A stretch of 64,000 bases of DNA from Ottelia alismoides. Lineage: Eukaryota; Streptophyta; Magnoliopsida; Alismatales; Hydrocharitaceae. The notes beneath the pieces are model-generated. The model searched no databases, was not told where the DNA came from, and worked only from the letters and a program-made list of their open reading frames with translations. Shown here piece by piece: positions 1 to 10,627 of this stretch; position 1 is the stretch's first letter; each line of letters starts with the position of its first letter. Made by a program: the position numbers and the translations under genes. The stretch is taken from assembly GCA_037367405.1 (NCBI GenBank), contig JAZKJV010002959.1, forward strand, positions 353,001-417,000. The letters are read 5' to 3'.

Positions 1-992
1 CATTTAGACATGTTGATAATTTTATAAAATTCTTAAGTCCAAGTTATTAAGTAGCATGCCTCCACTTTCAAGGTCACACTCAATGTTTTGTGAGTATCAA
101 ATGTCTTATAAATATGAGATGTTAGTCGCCAATATCAATAAAGAGTCTTTGTCTATTCTATTACATTAGTATCAAGAAATCGGAAAGAAAACCAACTAGA
201 TATATAGTAGGAAGGCGAAAGAGACTTGCCCTTGTCCCCCGAAGCGGCTCGTATAGAGACGTGCTCTTTCTTTGGAGTCAGGCTAATATGAATATCTAGT
301 GGAAATCATCCACGAGGGAAGACCTTTCTTTTCCATTTTCTATTGCTTATATAAATAGCTCGCGACTGAGATTATAGAACCGAAAGCCCAATATCAAGCG
401 AGGAGTCTCGCTAGGGCAACAGTTCTTTGATTAGGTAGCGATGGGAGCGACAGTCCTTTGCTCAGATAGTTAGTAATGAGAGCGAGAGTTCTTTGGTCTC
501 TCTTGGGCCCTTCATCTTCAAGTTATACTTCATACATCCTCATTTCGATACGATCTATAACTTATTTACAGAAATGGTATTAGTTTCACACTACACCTAT
601 TTCCCCCTAATTCCATGTGTGGATGGTTTCACCTACCGCATAGACATTTCAACTATTAGAGGATCCATGCTTCGATGTCATTTGCAGCATCTCGAGTCTT
701 GATCATGGCTATTATCGAGGAAAATTAGTCCTACCAATTTCTCCTTTTCAAGCCTAATTAAGCCCACTAAGATGTATAGAAATCTTTAGTTCAAATTGTG
801 AACTAATAGATTTATACTCTTACATCCACATTCAACATTTTTTGAGTATACGATGTGGGATGATACAAACCAAAATGTATTCAAGCACCACCTATTACCA
901 CGACAAAATTACTTTGCTCTACATTGAAAAAGTGACTAATTGAGAGGTGAGTTTAAATGTGTATGGACCATTATTATTGAGAAGATGAGTTA
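1..992. other. Intergenic, no gene recognised
   Basis: There is no reading frame with recognisable protein features. A short run at about 410-496 repeats a motif ending in AGTTCTTTG or AGTCCTTTG three times at roughly 30-35 bp intervals. A plus-strand TATATAAATAG sits at about 349-359. The composition suggests an old non-coding transposon fragment, but no LTR end or TIR could be assigned. Confidence 0.4.
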
Positions 993-1357
993 GGTGGTGT
1001 TCGGTTGCTGGGTTATCCAGGGGTGGATAACCCGGATTTGAGTTTGTGTGTTTGGTTGGTGGGTTAAGGGTTGGGAGGGTTTGTATGATGTGATTGTATT
1101 GGAATTTGAAAAAGTTGGTAGTTATTATTGTATGATTGTATTGAAATTTGAAAAAGTGGGTAGTTGTTGTGATGTGATTGTATTGAAATTTGGAATAATG
1201 AGTAGAAGTTGAGTATTTTATGATTTTTAGATGATATGATGGTATAATGTATATATTTTTTATGGGAAGGGAGTGGGCCCCACAAGTGGGTTAGAAGTGT
1301 GGGTTTTTGGGGGTTACCCACCCAAAGTGGGGGGTAACCCCCCAACCGAACGGGGCC
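993..1357. mobile_element. Tourist-like MITE (PIF/Harbinger type), 365 bp
   Basis: The element is flanked on both sides by TTA (990-992 and 1358-1360), the 3-bp target duplication of PIF/Harbinger transposons. The ends are inverted: the left has GTTCGGTTGCTGGGTTA and the reverse complement of the right has GTTCGGTTGGGGGGTTA. Inside, a unit of about 60 bp beginning TGATGTGATTGTATTG is repeated three times, and near the right end there is GGGCCCCAC. No transposase is encoded, so it is non-autonomous. It belongs to the same family as the pair at 61511-62192. Confidence 0.75.
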
Positions 1358-1518
1358 TTAGTGTATTAGTGCTATGTGCAGATTTTATAAGAGTGTATTC
1401 CTCATAGTTAATTTATTGTATACGCTTACCCAATATATTAGCCATATTTATTAAAAATATGAAAGCATGAGTTATGGCCAACATATATATATATATATAT
1501 ATGCATATATTCGGCCCC

Positions 1519-1868
1519 TCTATACTTAGTTCGAACTATGTCCTCATAGTGGAGCAAAAAGGAAGACATAACTCGTGCTAAGTATAGAAAGGTCTAAACT
1601 ACAATGACTCAAAGAATGTGATGTCGATCATCCTCCTATACTTAGGATTAACTAATCCTAAGTATAGCAGATTGTATACTAAGTAGAGATGATCGAGGAT
1701 TAGAGTGTATGAAATCATCAGCTCAGTATGTCTCCCCCTATATTTAGGGTAACCCTAAGTATAACAAAGAATTATCAACAAGTTGAGAGACAGGTGAGGG
1801 ATCAAAGAATGAACACCCGGGTCACTCATTCTCCATATACTTAGGATGAAGCATATCCTGAGCATAGA
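1519..1868. repeat. Cluster of four palindromic repeats
   Basis: Four related quasi-palindromes begin at about 1520, 1636, 1739 and 1832, spaced about 95-115 bp apart. The best (1636-1667) is a perfect inverted repeat, CTATACTTAGGATTA with a 2-nt loop. That at 1739-1763 (core TTTAGGGTAACCCTAA) is nearly perfect, and the other two are degenerate. The cluster lies downstream of the minus-strand integrase relic, where Athila/Tat elements carry non-coding 3' sequence, so it may be part of that element; this link is inferred. Confidence 0.55.
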
Positions 1869-1996
1869 AAGAATAATAGGGATAAGTGCTTAACCGGAAG
1901 AAGAAAGAATAGAAAAAGAAAAGAAAAGAAGAAAAAGAGATGATATTTTTGAGTTTTCTAGTTGTATAATTCGTCAACACCAAGGAAATTTTCTTG

Positions 1997-2890
1997 TTAA
2001 ATTACATCAACTGAATCTACAATGCATAGGAAAGTGTCATTCTCGAGGTAAGATTTCAACAATTGTATATTGACTATAAAAGGTTGTGCGTCAGATGACA
2101 ATCCTGATATTATAATGCTACCGTTGTCACACACATTTTTCACAATGAAAGGTTTGGAGCATTTTCTTTTCAACTTGCCTGGAAAGAGTTTTAGATTTGT
2201 GTGAAACAACCACATCTTCTGATTAGGTTCAAAGGTCTTTCTTCTGATATGTTTGTCATACCATCGCTTGACCTTTTCTTTATATAAGGTCGTTGTCATA
2301 CTCAGAGTCTCGGGATTCTAATAATCGATTCATGTCAATCTTTCTGTTCATGCTAACTTTCTCTCTGTCTAGATTGCATACACTGACTGCCCATTATGAT
2401 TTACAAATTAGCTCAACAAGCAAATGATAAGGCTTGACATACACTAGGTGATAGGGATACATGCCTAAAGGGACTTGTATGTCGTTCGATAAGCCCAAAG
2501 AACTGAATCGAGCAGTTGTGAACAGTTCTTATGATTAGGACATACAGGTTTTTGAAGGATTGATTTGATCTCATTGTTTAAACACTCGGTCAAGCCATTA
2601 GTCTACGGGTGGTAAGGAGATGCGACAAGGTGTTCTATGACATTCTCTTGTTGTTAGCTTCTTGACTTCTCCGTTGATGAAATGACTATCCCCATCGGAT
2701 TTCAATATCTTCAGAATCCTGAACCATGCAATGATGTTGTCTTTGAGAAATTAACAGACAGTGCGACTGTCGGCGACTCGAGCGGGGATATCCTCCACCC
2801 ATCGAATGATATAATCGACAACAATTAATATGTACTCAAAACCCCGACTGTTCGGAAATAGGCCCATGAAAACCTTTGAAAAAATTTTGT
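1997..2890 (-). pseudogene. Ty3/gypsy (Athila/Tat-type) integrase relic
   Basis: Read on the minus strand from 2890 downwards, broken frames give the order of a plant Ty3 integrase: FMGLFPNSRG...YILIVVDYIIRWVEDIP near the first catalytic Asp, SDGDSHF at the second-Asp region, then PLGMYPYHLVY, and finally an open stretch of 100 codons (1997-2299) with KRWYDKHIRRKTFEPNQK and LKLFPGKLKRKCSKPF. The last is the conserved C-terminal region of Athila/Tat integrases (DKHI..., LFPGKL...GPF). Several stops interrupt it, and no RT or RNase H follows upstream: the sequence becomes AT-rich non-coding at about 2890. This is an old truncated fragment. Confidence 0.8.
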
Positions 2891-3873
2891 AAAATATTTT
2901 CAAATCATTTGGAAAATAAGTTCTTTGTAAATGTTTGTAAAGAGTTTGTAAAATATTATTTGTAAAAATGTTTTGAAAAATTATTTGTAATAAAATAAGT
3001 TTTCAAAATGGTTGATACATGTTTTCGAAAATAATTTCAAATTATTTTGAAAATCCTTTAAATAATACCCTTACAAAATTATATTCAAATAAAACATGCA
3101 CATATCAAATTCTGTATATACTTGTATAAAAATCAGTAACATAACTGACATAAAATCCTTTGTAAAGATGTACACAATTTTTGTGATTGTGAATATGCCT
3201 AATTAACTAACTCTTTTGTTTTTAAAAAAAATTTACAAAACTTTTCAAAAAATCCACAAAAAGTTTAAAATTAGAAAATGGTTTCATAAAAATATTTTAT
3301 TGCATCGTACAAACATTTCTCTGAATGATTTTGACAATCGAACAAAACTAAGTAAAATATGAAGATTTGAGCTTGGTCTAGCCCTTAATCCACTTAATTT
3401 CATAAGAACCATATAGGAACTGAAAGTAAGACTTTTCATGTCAAAGAGACTTGATTCTTTGAGTCTTCAAGACTATGTTCACATATCATCTTGATTAGCC
3501 TAAGTAGAGTATTTCAATACGCACACACGACTCTTATTCATAATGACCTAACTTGAACACCACACTTTATGCTTATCTCAACTCTGAGGAGATGGTGAGG
3601 GAAGGATTCTTTAGCTTGAGGAAGTACACATATGGAAATTTACATAGTCACAATAAGTGGCCAGTGCCCCCCAACCCGATATAGTGGCATGGATGTCTAA
3701 AGACAAGACATTGTGTGTTGCAATAATACTTTGAAAGAGGGATAGTCTACTGTTTCAAGAGGAAAATATCCTTATGTAAATGCTTCAATAGTACCAAAAT
3801 GAAAAAAAAATGCAAAATCTAAAACTCCAAAAAGAATAAATGGGAAAAAGTCAATGAAAAATTCGAATTACAT

Positions 3874-4194
3874 TTGAGTATGTATGAAATAAGCAAGGCA
3901 TTATGCTTCAAGTCAAATATCTCAAGATGGCCTACAACAAGAGACTTTGCTATAATGGCCAAGCTCCATAGGATCTACAATGGTCACAAACCATTCTTCT
4001 CTCTACCCCCTCTTCTTGAGCCAGTTGCACTTGAACATAGAAGGGAATACCTCGATCCTCGAGGAAAAGTAGCTAGATTGGGGAATTATAGTTATCTTGT
4101 TAAGAGAGATGGTGCCTTACTATTTTTGATGAGAAGAGCTACATCCACTTACACTGTACAAGTAAGATTCATAGTAATAAAGGTTTATGTATGA
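3874..4194 (+). CDS. Hypothetical ORF, 106 aa; weak F-box/DUF295-like C-terminus
   Basis: I do not recognise this protein with confidence. It is an isolated plus-strand frame in AT-rich DNA, with GC content and codon use more gene-like than its surroundings. The C-terminal third (YSYLVKRDGALLFLMRR, then VRFIVIKVY) resembles the strand pattern YLVES-GELLLV-R...F-V at the end of plant F-box proteins with a DUF295 domain. No F-box, signal peptide or membrane segment is visible, and the downstream sequence soon hits stops. If the resemblance is real, this is a truncated pseudogene of that large family; if not, it is a chance ORF. Confidence 0.25.
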   Translation: MSMYEISKALCFKSNISRWPTTRDFAIMAKLHRIYNGHKPFFSLPPLLEPVALEHRREYLDPRGKVARLGNYSYLVKRDGALLFLMRRATSTYTVQVRFIVIKVYV

Positions 4195-4666
4195 AGAGAT
4201 TTACTATGACCTGGCTATTGAGACAACCTGGATAGAGAATTATGGAACTTGAGGGATGTTAAGTTTTAGATCCTATTCCCAATAAGGTTCCGAACAAACT
4301 AACAATCCAACAGTCCTAACTGAGCTCCAAACTTTGATTTTGTGAAGACAAATTTAAAATCATAATCATTCTACTTTCCTTATTTTCTTTTTCTTTATTT
4401 TCTCTACTTGTATCACTTATTCTTCTAATAAGTGTTTGCCAAGGACTACAAAGGTAACTATAAGGGGGTAATGAATAGTCATTCATCAACATGTATTCTG
4501 CCATTTTGTTTTAAATCCCTATCAAAGCACTTGTAAATAATGCTAACATGTACAAATTAACTTTCACTATTCTATAAATAATATATAATCACCTATATTT
4601 AAATCCAAAATAAAAGAATAAATAACATAAAAGAAAAATAATGGAATTATTATAAAAACTAACTGA

Positions 4667-4725
4667 ACCTTAACCCTGAAATCAAGTCAATATTGACTTG
4701 GTCGACAAGGAATAAAGTAGGGGGA
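4667..4725. repeat. Dispersed repeat, inverted match to the array unit
   Basis: About 58 bp, including TTGGTCGACAAGGAATAAA followed by GTAGGGGGA, match the reverse complement of about 23587-23645 (start of the array unit) with few differences. The same segment recurs near the start of all eight array copies. It is a fragment of an interspersed element in opposite orientation. The family was not identified. Confidence 0.55.
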
Positions 4726-5400
4726 TATAATGGCCAAATATTCTATATAAAACCCTAATCCTTTATCCTGAAATATAACCATTTCTATAAAATTTTATTC
4801 TTCATGTTACACACCTCAAATAATAAAATAATCAATTTAAACTTGTACAAAAAAATACATAGGAAATTACAAAAATAAATGCCAAGAAAAATAATGTATT
4901 ATGCAACTGGGACACACAGATGAAAAGGCTGTAAACCAACTTCATAAATTAATATCTTCTCCATATGAACTCAAAATTCATCAAATTAAATATAAATACA
5001 AAATAAAATAATAAAAATACATTCAAATACATAGTATATTAAAATATATAGGAATTTTATACATATAATGTATATACATACATTTATCTATCCATGTAAA
5101 TATAATCATAAAAATAAAATCATAAAAATAAAAATGTATATAAATATGTATTTAATTATACTATAAATATATAAAAATTGTAAATATGGTAATGTAATTA
5201 AAAATACAAAATAAAATAAAATACCTATAACATAGGGAAATATACCTATAAGTATACTTGTAAAAATTAACACATATCAAATAAGTGTAAAAATAAATAA
5301 AAATTATATAAAAAATAGTTTATAAAATTACAAATATTTTTCATGTTTTAACGTTTATTTAAAAATACAGAGCTATTTTATTTTGAATTACTTATTATTC

Positions 5401-7913
5401 TTCCTCTTTTATCTTATAGAGAGGTGACGCTGTCTTATGTGGACCAATCAGCGTCGTAGAACTATTGATCACCTGGTCAACAGGTCATCTCTCCTCCCCT
5501 TGCCCCCATGCGTGTTAGACCCTGCTTTTTTCATCATTTTCTCTCTCTAATGTATCGGTTTAGCTCTCTGAACGAAAAATGTCATTAGATCTCCCTAAAT
5601 CATGCTCAAGCTTATGATCATATCGATTTTCATCGATTTGAGCAGGACCTCATTCGCAAAAGTTCCCCTCACATTTGCTATAAAACTCTGCATCCAAGCT
5701 TCATTCCAATAATCGCTCTTTTGATATCTAAAACCTTGAGAATCCTACTGTGGAGTGAGTCCTTCGTTACACAGAGAGAATCCCCTTGATTCCAAGCGAT
5801 GAATCGGTGGAGAGGAGGCAATTCAACCCATTGCTAGAGCTGACTTTGACTGTTATGTCTCCTTGGTTTCCTAAACAGGTGAGGCCTTATATTTAGCATG
5901 TTTAGTTTCATTTTCCCAATTCTTAGCATAGATATGTATTTTCCTTCACTTGATTTTATCTAAGTTAGTAAAAAATCCAAAAAATATAATATGCCAGAGC
6001 TTAGAGCTTCAGCCTATGTCCGCATGTTTTTACCCTCATTTCGACCCATTGAACACCCCCACACGATCCCCTCCATTTCTACATCATCCTATGCATATCC
6101 ACTCAGCCTAATCTTGCTCAGATCAAGAGATCAAGGTCCCAATTCCTCCACTCTCGTCGGAGACCTGTGTCGTACCTCATTTCTCGCTCATCTCATCTAA
6201 TAACTAGGCCGACATCTTCCCCTTTGGGCAGCAATCCATTTTGTGCAGGTTCCACCTCTTAAGCACACTACCCAAGAAGAATCCAGGTCAGAAAGGGAAG
6301 CCCCAAGTTCCTGAATGTCTTTGACTCTCCAGACCTCCATTGATGAGGTCTGAACATCTTTAGCCCATTCGTCGATGAAGGTAGACCCAGGAATATTTTG
6401 AGCTCGACTGTAGCTCCTGGGGAGGTCAGAGCAAGGAAACACGATCGATCGAAATCTTGCAAGGCCCAGTCCTTTGGCTATTCATCCAAGCCCTCTTGCA
6501 GTCGTTGGATCAAGAGCATAACCCCATGAATGCAATAGTCATCCGAATTGAGCCTAACGAAAGCCATCAAATTCGAGATGAGATCTAATCTTAGCCCTCC
6601 ATATGCGAACCGTTGTGCTCCCATCTATATCATCGAGCATTTAGTGAGGACACATGAAGTGCCATCCATCCGTCCATTGGCACACAATGTTGGGTCTTGT
6701 GTACCTTAAATCCAATGCATTTTTGTATTTATCCTCTAGTGTAAAATTATTTGTAATATTTACGTTAAAACCTCCACGCTTTGACTATTTACATTTTAGT
6801 TGAGTCCATCTCACCTTGCGTGTCCATATATGGGAGTGGGGACATTTTGCAAGCTTACCCCTCCGGAGTTTGCTTATTCCATTTTGTTTCATTATTTTGT
6901 AGATTAAGTGTAATATTTTTTTGTGGAAATTTCAAGATCAATCATAGAAGTTAGTTTATTTGCAAAAATACCTATATCGGTGCGTATTTAATTAGATATT
7001 TGGGTAATTTGTATATATAGCCTTGAACTTTGTGAGAAAATTATGAAATGAATTTAAAATTCAAGAAACTTGCACTTAGGTGCATGTTTTCTTGATTTAT
7101 TTTATTTTATGTATTTTTATGTTTTAAATAACATTTCAAGTCTAAAAATTATATAAAATTACTCTAATTGCATGAGACCTTGCTTTATTTCATATATTTT
7201 CTTGGAGCAACTAAAGTTGTTTTTCTATTTTAAAAATCCAAAAACATTGCATGCCTCCTTGTTTTGACTTAGAAAAATTATAAAAATTTCAAAAACACTC
7301 CCAAACCCAAAAAGTATATTAGTTATATAGTACATTATTCTAACATACATTAAAAACCCACTAAAAATACAAAACCAAAACCTTAAAAAATCGAAAACCC
7401 TAAAAGCCTTATAAAAATTTCAAAACACTCTCAAAAATTCTCAAAAAATATATTATCTGTATATTACATTATTCTAACACACATCCAAAAAACCACTAAC
7501 AATACAAAACTAAAACCTTAAAAATTCTAAAACCCTAAAAACCTTATAAAAGTCATAAAAAATTCCTCAAAATCAAAAAAATGTGTTTTAAGTTCTTGAG
7601 TTTTCATTGTTTCCTCTATTTTCTAGTAAAATTAATTTTGGGCCCTATCTAAACTGTTCGATCTCTTGATTTTATGTATTAGCACTGATTTAGTATTTCT
7701 ATTTTTAAAAAGCCATAAAAATATCCAAAATACTATAAAAATCATCATAAATAAAGAAAAAATATGAAATTGCAAAAAAAAATTGAACATTTTGACTTCA
7801 TTTTATAATTTAAACTTTCAAAAAAGTCAAGTTTCTTTATTTTGTACTTATATCTATATATCAACATTATATATATTTGTTATATATATTTATAGTATTA
7901 TATTTATAATATC
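5401..7913. other. Non-coding flank of the Tekay insertion
   Basis: The first part (5400-6700) is of mixed composition; short frames on both strands (5991-6200 plus, 6197-6442 minus) overlap each other and show no family features. From 6700 the sequence is AT-rich. At about 7300-7560 an AT-rich unit of roughly 134 bp (TACATTATTCTAACA... followed by AAAACCCTAAAA...CCTTATAAAA) is tandemly duplicated. The flank ends in ATATC just before the LTR at 7914 and resumes after 18254. Confidence 0.45.
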
Positions 7914-9223
7914 TGTCACGACCCCGTTTCTTGGGTCATCGAATCCTCCCATATCTGGATTTGGTTACTCAACAATAATTTATTCAGCAATAACAACTAA
8001 CATTTAGAAATAGACTGCAATTAGAAATACTTAGAAGAAGGTATTTTAATACTTTTCCATTCACAAAATAAGGTTCACATAAAACATTATTCCACTATAA
8101 CCATTTACATGTACATCAGCTTGAAAGGAAAATACATAAAAAAATTACTAACTGCCTTACAGAGAAGAGCTACCGTGGCTGGTTGGATGACTATGTTAAC
8201 TGGTTGGATTACTAAAGTCCTTGCGCTTGCTCACCAACACCTGTTGGGTTTTCCATCAATCATAGGATAAAAATTAGCGAATGCTAAGTAAAGAAGAAGA
8301 TATAAGCAAACAAATTGTGTAATTATTTTCAAAACTTATTATCACAAAAGGTTTCATTCCTTCTCGTTAATTTAAGTCATATTCCTTTCTATTCCACGTC
8401 AGGGATTAGTCCAGGGGAACCCCACCATTCTTGGACTCCGAAGCTGTGGACACTTTGGGATTGGAGATTGTGTTGATCTTGGTAAGCTTATACCGCTGCA
8501 TGTCACCTCAACCAATCCTCTAATAGTGTCCTGACAATTTTCTTTTTCTTTTATTAATCAAGGTCTCAATACCACCTGGGTAGGGAAACACCAATACGGG
8601 TTCCTTCCGACAAACCTACAGGTTGCATGCCTGACATGTAGTTCTACTCTCAGTCATCCTTAACGTGACATACGATCCTTTTCAGGATCCAACTCAAACC
8701 ACATCAATTTCCATGATGTAATTATTTTGTTAAGTCTTCAATTCACATAATCAACAACACTTAGTATAGACTCACATATATATTATTCATATGCATATAT
8801 ACTCGTATTTATGCATATTTTAACTCTCAAACCCTAATTTTCCAAGAGACTGCATCTATTCGATGCTTAAACCTTATTTTAGTGAGAATCACAATGAAAC
8901 TCTTCAGGCTTTTCAAAAATAGCTAAAATTAGGGTTCTTCATAGCAAAGAACATAAAATTAAGAATTTCAATAATCTCGTACGAAAATACAATAACAAAA
9001 GGAAGGATTTCGTTACCTAATCGAGCTCTCTCTCGCGTATGCAATGCTTTATCGGATTTCGTTTTCAAAAAGGATGTTTCAAAGCTCCTGAAAAGATCGA
9101 ATTTCATTTTCGTATCAAAACTGCTAAGAACATGTCAAGAACGCGAAGAACGAACGAAGAACACGAAGAATGCCAAAAACACGAAGAACGCCAAGTACGC
9201 CAAGAACATATTTTCTCTTGAAA

Positions 9224-9400
9224 TTTCAGCAGAGCTTCCCCTTGTACGGGGTGATATTTCTAGGAAATTTCGGCAGAGTTTCCCTTATATAGGGACATAT
9301 TTCTCGGAAAATTTCGGCAGAGTTTCCCCTTATATTGGGACATATTTCTCAAATATTTCGGCAGAGTTTTCTCTTATATCGGAATATATTTCAAAATAAA
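9224..9400. repeat. 44-bp sub-repeats x4 in left LTR
   Basis: Units starting TTTCGGCAGAGTTT and containing a TTATAT..GGACATATTTCT core occur at about 9224, 9268, 9312 and 9355. The same array is found at the equivalent position of the right LTR. Confidence 0.8.
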
Positions 9401-9482
9401 AGCGAAAAGAGTTTCCTCTATAAAATCAATCCAGAGGAAAATAACATCGAAATTGAAATAATATAATCAAACTGCAAGCGAT

Positions 9483-9775
9483 GAGAATCGGTAGACACCA
9501 CGCGCCTTAGGTGAGTGAATGTGTGACAAATCACATGATTCACTGACATGCATAGCTGCCCGCACCTAAGTAGGATATTACATGGATTTCTCCACCAAAA
9601 TAAATAAAAAAAGGGAAAATAAAGAACAATAAGCACTGGAGAATCGGTAGACACCACACATCTTAGGTGAGTGAATGTGTGACGAATCACAAGGTTCACT
9701 AACGTGCATTGTCGTCTGCACCTAAGTAGGGTGCTACACAGATTTCTTCTCGAACCACAACAGGAAACGAATCGG
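9483..9775. repeat. 156-bp tandem duplication in left LTR
   Basis: GAGAATCGGTAGACACCAC followed by a TTAGGTGAGTGAATGTGTGAC block occurs at 9483 and again at 9639. A 126-codon minus-strand frame runs across both copies and therefore shows an internal repeat, but it has no protein-family features and is taken as incidental. Confidence 0.8.
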
Positions 9776-10001
9776 AAAGAAAGATGAATCAAGAACAAAA
9801 CTTGGAAGAAAAGAGGATGAATTGAAAGTCTAGCTTACGAAGCAAACTAAGAGAGGATCATACCTTCATCCTCCTCGTTCTTCTGGCAACGCTTCGCTAG
9901 CATTCTTTTCCTGCCTCCCACTCCTCCTCCTGACCTCTCAACCCTAGCCCTTGGGTGGTGGTGGTGGTAGTGGAAATCGTAGAGAATGAATGGGCAGGGG
10001 G

Positions 10002-10009
10002 TATTTATA
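10002..10009 (-). promoter_or_regulatory. TATA box of the left Tekay LTR
   Basis: On the minus strand the sequence reads CCTATAAATACCCC, a good plant TATA box. It is conserved at 17759-17766 in the other LTR and is followed by a pyrimidine-rich leader. Confidence 0.5.
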
Positions 10010-10499
10010 GGCTCTAGAAAACCGCTAACCATGATTAGTAAATCATGGTTTAGCCCTTAACCGCGGTTAGCAGCACGTGGTTTTGGCCCATGGTTTTGGC
10101 CAAAACTTGTCCGAAACTTAGGGCTCAAGTTAGAACATTTCGGAGGATTCTAGATTCGCTAATGACTCTTAATTAACACTAATCATGATTAACTTTCACT
10201 AATCACGATTTAACTTTCGTGGCTTACGCTTATCTTTTGCTAACTATTGATTAGTGTTTTCTAATGATCATTAGCGATTTTCAATCCATCATTAGTTTCT
10301 TAATCATGCTTAATTAGTCTTAATGATAGTCATTATGGGTTAATGACGTCTTAACCCTCCTTCCTTCTCTTTCTTTCGAAAATCATAGCAAATCGAAACG
10401 AAGTCTGATTCACACGAAACAAATTCCGTTGGTTTTCTCTTGACGAGTTGGATCTTATGATATTGGATCCGAGAGATGCCAAGTTCATGGCTTTACAAT

Positions 10500-10517
10500 T
10501 ATAAGTCTCGTCCTCGA
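10500..10517 (-). other. Probable degenerate polypurine tract (Tekay)
   Basis: On the minus strand CGAGGACGAGAC lies just before the 3' LTR. This is where Tekay elements carry a purine-rich GGACGA-type motif. It is interrupted by pyrimidines. Confidence 0.35.
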
Positions 10518-10627
10518 GACTAGAGATACATGCATGACAACCTTAAAGAGGATTGAGACTATAACAACCTTAAAGAGAATGAGCGTCCTTTCATTTATAA
10601 TAAACATATACCGAATATATAGTTTTA

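Larger units (their letters stand above)
2891..5400. other. AT-rich non-coding stretch
   Basis: The stretch is strongly AT-rich with many runs of AAAATAAAAT type. Apart from the ORF at 3874-4194 and the dispersed repeat at about 4667-4725, no gene or transposon end was recognised. Confidence 0.5.
7914..10497 (-). repeat. Tekay 3' LTR (left copy), 2584 bp
   Basis: It begins TGTCACGACCCCG and ends GGCTTTACA, and aligns along its length with the right LTR. Relative to the right copy it lacks a block of about 244 bp (matching 16112-16355) and differs by many substitutions and small indels. It contains the sub-repeats listed at 9224-9400 and 9483-9775. Confidence 0.92.

Noticed and set aside
1064..1345. 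93-aa minus-strand ORF with internal repeats (and the similar 61929-62273 frame)
   Set aside because: Both are read-throughs of the internal repeats of same-family MITEs, not proteins.
5991..6462. Cluster of ORFs on both strands (69, 81 and 64 aa)
   Set aside because: They are short, overlapping on opposite strands, without recognisable motifs or matching codon bias.
9418..9798. 126-aa ORF with two similar halves in the Tekay LTR, partly kept in the other LTR (17301-17558)
   Set aside because: It follows the 156-bp tandem duplication in non-coding LTR; no start context or family features, and the right copy is truncated.
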